Shown: in pieces, positions 62,250 to 64,000 of the stretch | How the letters are laid out: every line of letters starts with the position of its first letter | How positions within the stretch are numbered: position 1 is the first letter of the stretch | NCBI RefSeq assembly: GCF_005925325.1 | Contig: NZ_SRMP01000008.1 | Location: forward strand, 1 to 64,000 | Reading direction: 5' to 3' | DNA from: Pedobacter helvus | GTDB lineage: Bacteria > Bacteroidota > Bacteroidia > Sphingobacteriales > Sphingobacteriaceae | DNA length: 64,000 nt | Made by a program: the position numbers and the translations under genes | Notes under the pieces: model-generated | The model's input: only the letters and a program-made list of their open reading frames with translations | Told to the model about the DNA's origin: nothing | Database searches by the model: none

Positions 62250-64000
62250 ATGAGCGATTTTAACGACTTTAATAACGAGCAAGTTGCCAAATTGCCTAAA
62301 CATTTGAGGCAATTTATAGTAGAGCAAAATTATGGGAAATATACGCCAATAGACCAAGCGGTTTGGCGTTATGTAATGCGTCAAAACTATAGTTATTTAA
62401 AGCACGTAGCCTATTATCCGTACATCAAAGGTTTACAAAGAGCAGGCTTAAGCATCGAGTACATCCCCGATTTGCAGACCATGAACGACAATTTGGGTAA
62501 AATTGGTTGGGGCGCAGTAACCGTTGATGGTTTTATTCCGCCAGCTGCTTTTATGGAATACCAAGCTTATAAAGTGTTGGTGATTGCTGCCGATATTCGC
62601 CAGATTAACCATATCGAATACACGCCTGCTCCAGATATTATCCACGAAAGTGCTGGCCACGCCCCTATTATTGCCGATGAAGACTACAATGCTTACCTAA
62701 GCTATTTTGGTTCTATAGGCGCAAAAGCAATGTTTTCTAGTAAGGATTTCGAACTTTACGAAGCCATCCGCAGGTTATCGATTTTAAAGGAAGCGGTTAA
62801 TGTAGATGAAGCAGAAATTGCCAAGGCCGAAAAGGAACTCAAATTCATTTCAGAAAATATGGGCGAACCATCGGAAATGGCTTTGCTAGGTCGTTTGCAC
62901 TGGTGGACAGTAGAATATGGTTTGATCGGAACATTGGAAAATCCGAAGATTTACGGAGCTGGTTTACTTTCTTCGATTGGCGAAAGTGCTACCTGCATGG
63001 ATCCAAAGATCAAGAAATTGTGGTACGATATCAACACTGTAAATTACACTTACGATATCACACAAGAACAACCTCAGTTATTTGTAACTCCTACGTTTCA
63101 AAACTTAATTGATGTTCTTGAGGCTTTTGCAGATACGATGGCGTTTAGACGTGGTGGTGCTGAAAGTATCCTGAAAGCTATCGAGTGTAAAAATCCAAGT
63201 ACAGCGGTTTACAGCTCTGGCTTACAAGTTACAGGTGTATTTACTGATGTTGGCATCAGTAAAGATGACGAAGTAACATTTATTAAAACCACTGGTCAAT
63301 CGGCCTTAGCTTTTGATGGCAAAGAGCTGGATGGACATAGCAAGCACTATCATAAAGATGGTTTTTCATCGCCAGTTGGCAAATTAAAAGCCATTGATAA
63401 ATTACTGGAAGATCATAACCTTGAAGATTTAGCTGCTATAGGCATTCTAGTTGGCGAACAAGGAAACTTGGTTTTCGAGAGTGGTATCGATGTAGACGGC
63501 ACGGTGAAAGAGATTATTCGCAAAGGCGATAAAACAATTTTGATTGCGTTCGAAGGTTGTACGGTAAAGGAAGCTAACGGCAATGTATTGTTCCAGCCAG
63601 AATGGGGAACTTACGATATGGCGGTAGGCGATAAAATTGTATCAGTTTTCAACGGTGCTGCAGATAAAGATGCTTACGAAGAAATTACTCACATTAGCGA
63701 GCAGTTAACGCATAAGATTGAATATGATGATGCTACCAAACGTTTGCACGGCTTGTACCAACAGGTAAGAGATATTCGTGAAGCTGGTGAAGGCACAGAA
63801 AAATTAGCTGAAATTTTTAACGAATTAAAAACTAGTTTCCGTTACGATTGGCTTTGTGCAATGCAGATTTTAGAGATTTTGCAGCATACAGCAACTAATC
63901 CGTCGTTAGAAAGCGAAGTGAGGATCTATCTCGAAATGAAAGCAGCTAATGAAAAAGAACTGAGCAAGCTAATCAATGATGGTTTTCATGTAATTGCTAA
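62250..64000 (+). CDS. Aromatic amino acid hydroxylase with long C-terminal extension (cut by window edge)
   Basis: 583 complete codons are visible and the frame is still open at the right edge. The N-terminal 300 residues are a pterin-dependent aromatic amino acid hydroxylase: iron ligands His132 and His137 in HESAGH and Glu222 in TVEYG, with the YPYIKGLQRAG and SIGESATC segments. It would hydroxylate phenylalanine to tyrosine. The remaining 280 or more residues are a helical and beta-rich extension not found in short bacterial phenylalanine hydroxylases of about 260-300 residues. Similar large forms occur in Bacteroidota as I recall. A promoter precedes it at 62198-62228. Confidence 0.9.
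   Translation, partial: MSDFNDFNNEQVAKLPKHLRQFIVEQNYGKYTPIDQAVWRYVMRQNYSYLKHVAYYPYIKGLQRAGLSIEYIPDLQTMNDNLGKIGWGAVTVDGFIPPAAFMEYQAYKVLVIAADIRQINHIEYTPAPDIIHESAGHAPIIADEDYNAYLSYFGSIGAKAMFSSKDFELYEAIRRLSILKEAVNVDEAEIAKAEKELKFISENMGEPSEMALLGRLHWWTVEYGLIGTLENPKIYGAGLLSSIGESATCMDPKIKKLWYDINTVNYTYDITQEQPQLFVTPTFQNLIDVLEAFADTMAFRRGGAESILKAIECKNPSTAVYSSGLQVTGVFTDVGISKDDEVTFIKTTGQSALAFDGKELDGHSKHYHKDGFSSPVGKLKAIDKLLEDHNLEDLAAIGILVGEQGNLVFESGIDVDGTVKEIIRKGDKTILIAFEGCTVKEANGNVLFQPEWGTYDMAVGDKIVSVFNGAADKDAYEEITHISEQLTHKIEYDDATKRLHGLYQQVRDIREAGEGTEKLAEIFNELKTSFRYDWLCAMQILEILQHTATNPSLESEVRIYLEMKAANEKELSKLINDGFHVIA

Noticed and set aside
1..64000. CRISPR arrays, tRNA/rRNA genes, transposases
   Set aside because: No array of regularly spaced direct repeats, no tRNA cloverleaf, no rRNA core and no transposase motif was seen on either strand by reading; a dedicated search could still find a tRNA I missed.

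Overview
The window is AT-rich bacterial DNA from the phylum Bacteroidota, most likely the family Sphingobacteriaceae (Pedobacter-like). This rests on a SusC/SusD pair under an ECF sigma/FecR switch, GldA/GldF/GldG gliding-type ABC genes next to dnaN, many Cys-lipoproteins, -7 promoter elements of the Bacteroidota type TAnnTTTG, and weak or absent Shine-Dalgarno sequences. The species cannot be fixed from sequence reading alone. I see no tRNA, rRNA, CRISPR array, phage or intact insertion sequence. The last gene is cut by the right edge.

Layout. 1-808: gene-free, with a strong promoter facing out of the left edge and an unexplained GC-rich block. 809-3172: CHASE/PAS histidine kinase. 3481-17510: ECF sigma factor, FecR-type anti-sigma factor, STN-bearing SusC receptor, SusD, a DUF4843-like lipoprotein, a PKD-like lipoprotein, two TlpA-type thioredoxins, a retropepsin-like aspartic protease and a further thioredoxin-fold protein. 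It is a TonB-dependent uptake locus with redox and proteolytic partners and no carbohydrate-active enzymes. 17596-25213: divergent sigma factor plus anti-sigma-like membrane protein, then a lipoprotein, a PKD/beta-barrel protein and a TPR-CHAT caspase-like membrane protein. This looks like a signalling or cell-surface regulatory system. 25218-31206: glucan metabolism (GlgB, GH31) around a small ABC ATPase/membrane protein pair.

31600-34033: an ABC ATPase, an FtsX-type permease with a histidine-rich loop and a DUF3299-like periplasmic protein, probably metal (zinc) linked. 34225-41032: SlyD-like isomerase, lipoprotein, YyaL/DUF255 protein, enolase-superfamily epimerase, a GIN-type exported protein behind a clear ECF-type promoter, and a DeoR/GlpR regulator. 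41052-45844: glycerophosphodiester phosphodiesterase, metallophosphoesterase, M20 dipeptidase and a phospholipase C/S1-P1 nuclease-like protein. 45904-53929: DedA, DnaN, GldG, GldF, four outer-membrane beta-barrel proteins and GldA. 53931-64000: second glycerophosphodiesterase, patatin, glycyl-tRNA synthetase, ArsC-like and NlpC/P60 proteins, a cation/proton antiporter, GtrA and an extended aromatic amino acid hydroxylase.

Intergenic spaces carry several families of short palindromic or mosaic repeats of a kind I recall as common in Bacteroidota. The loci most worth follow-up are the sigma/anti-sigma/CHAT cluster, the thioredoxin-rich SusCD locus, the His-rich ABC/DUF3299 triad and the ECF-type promoter at 39528-39552.
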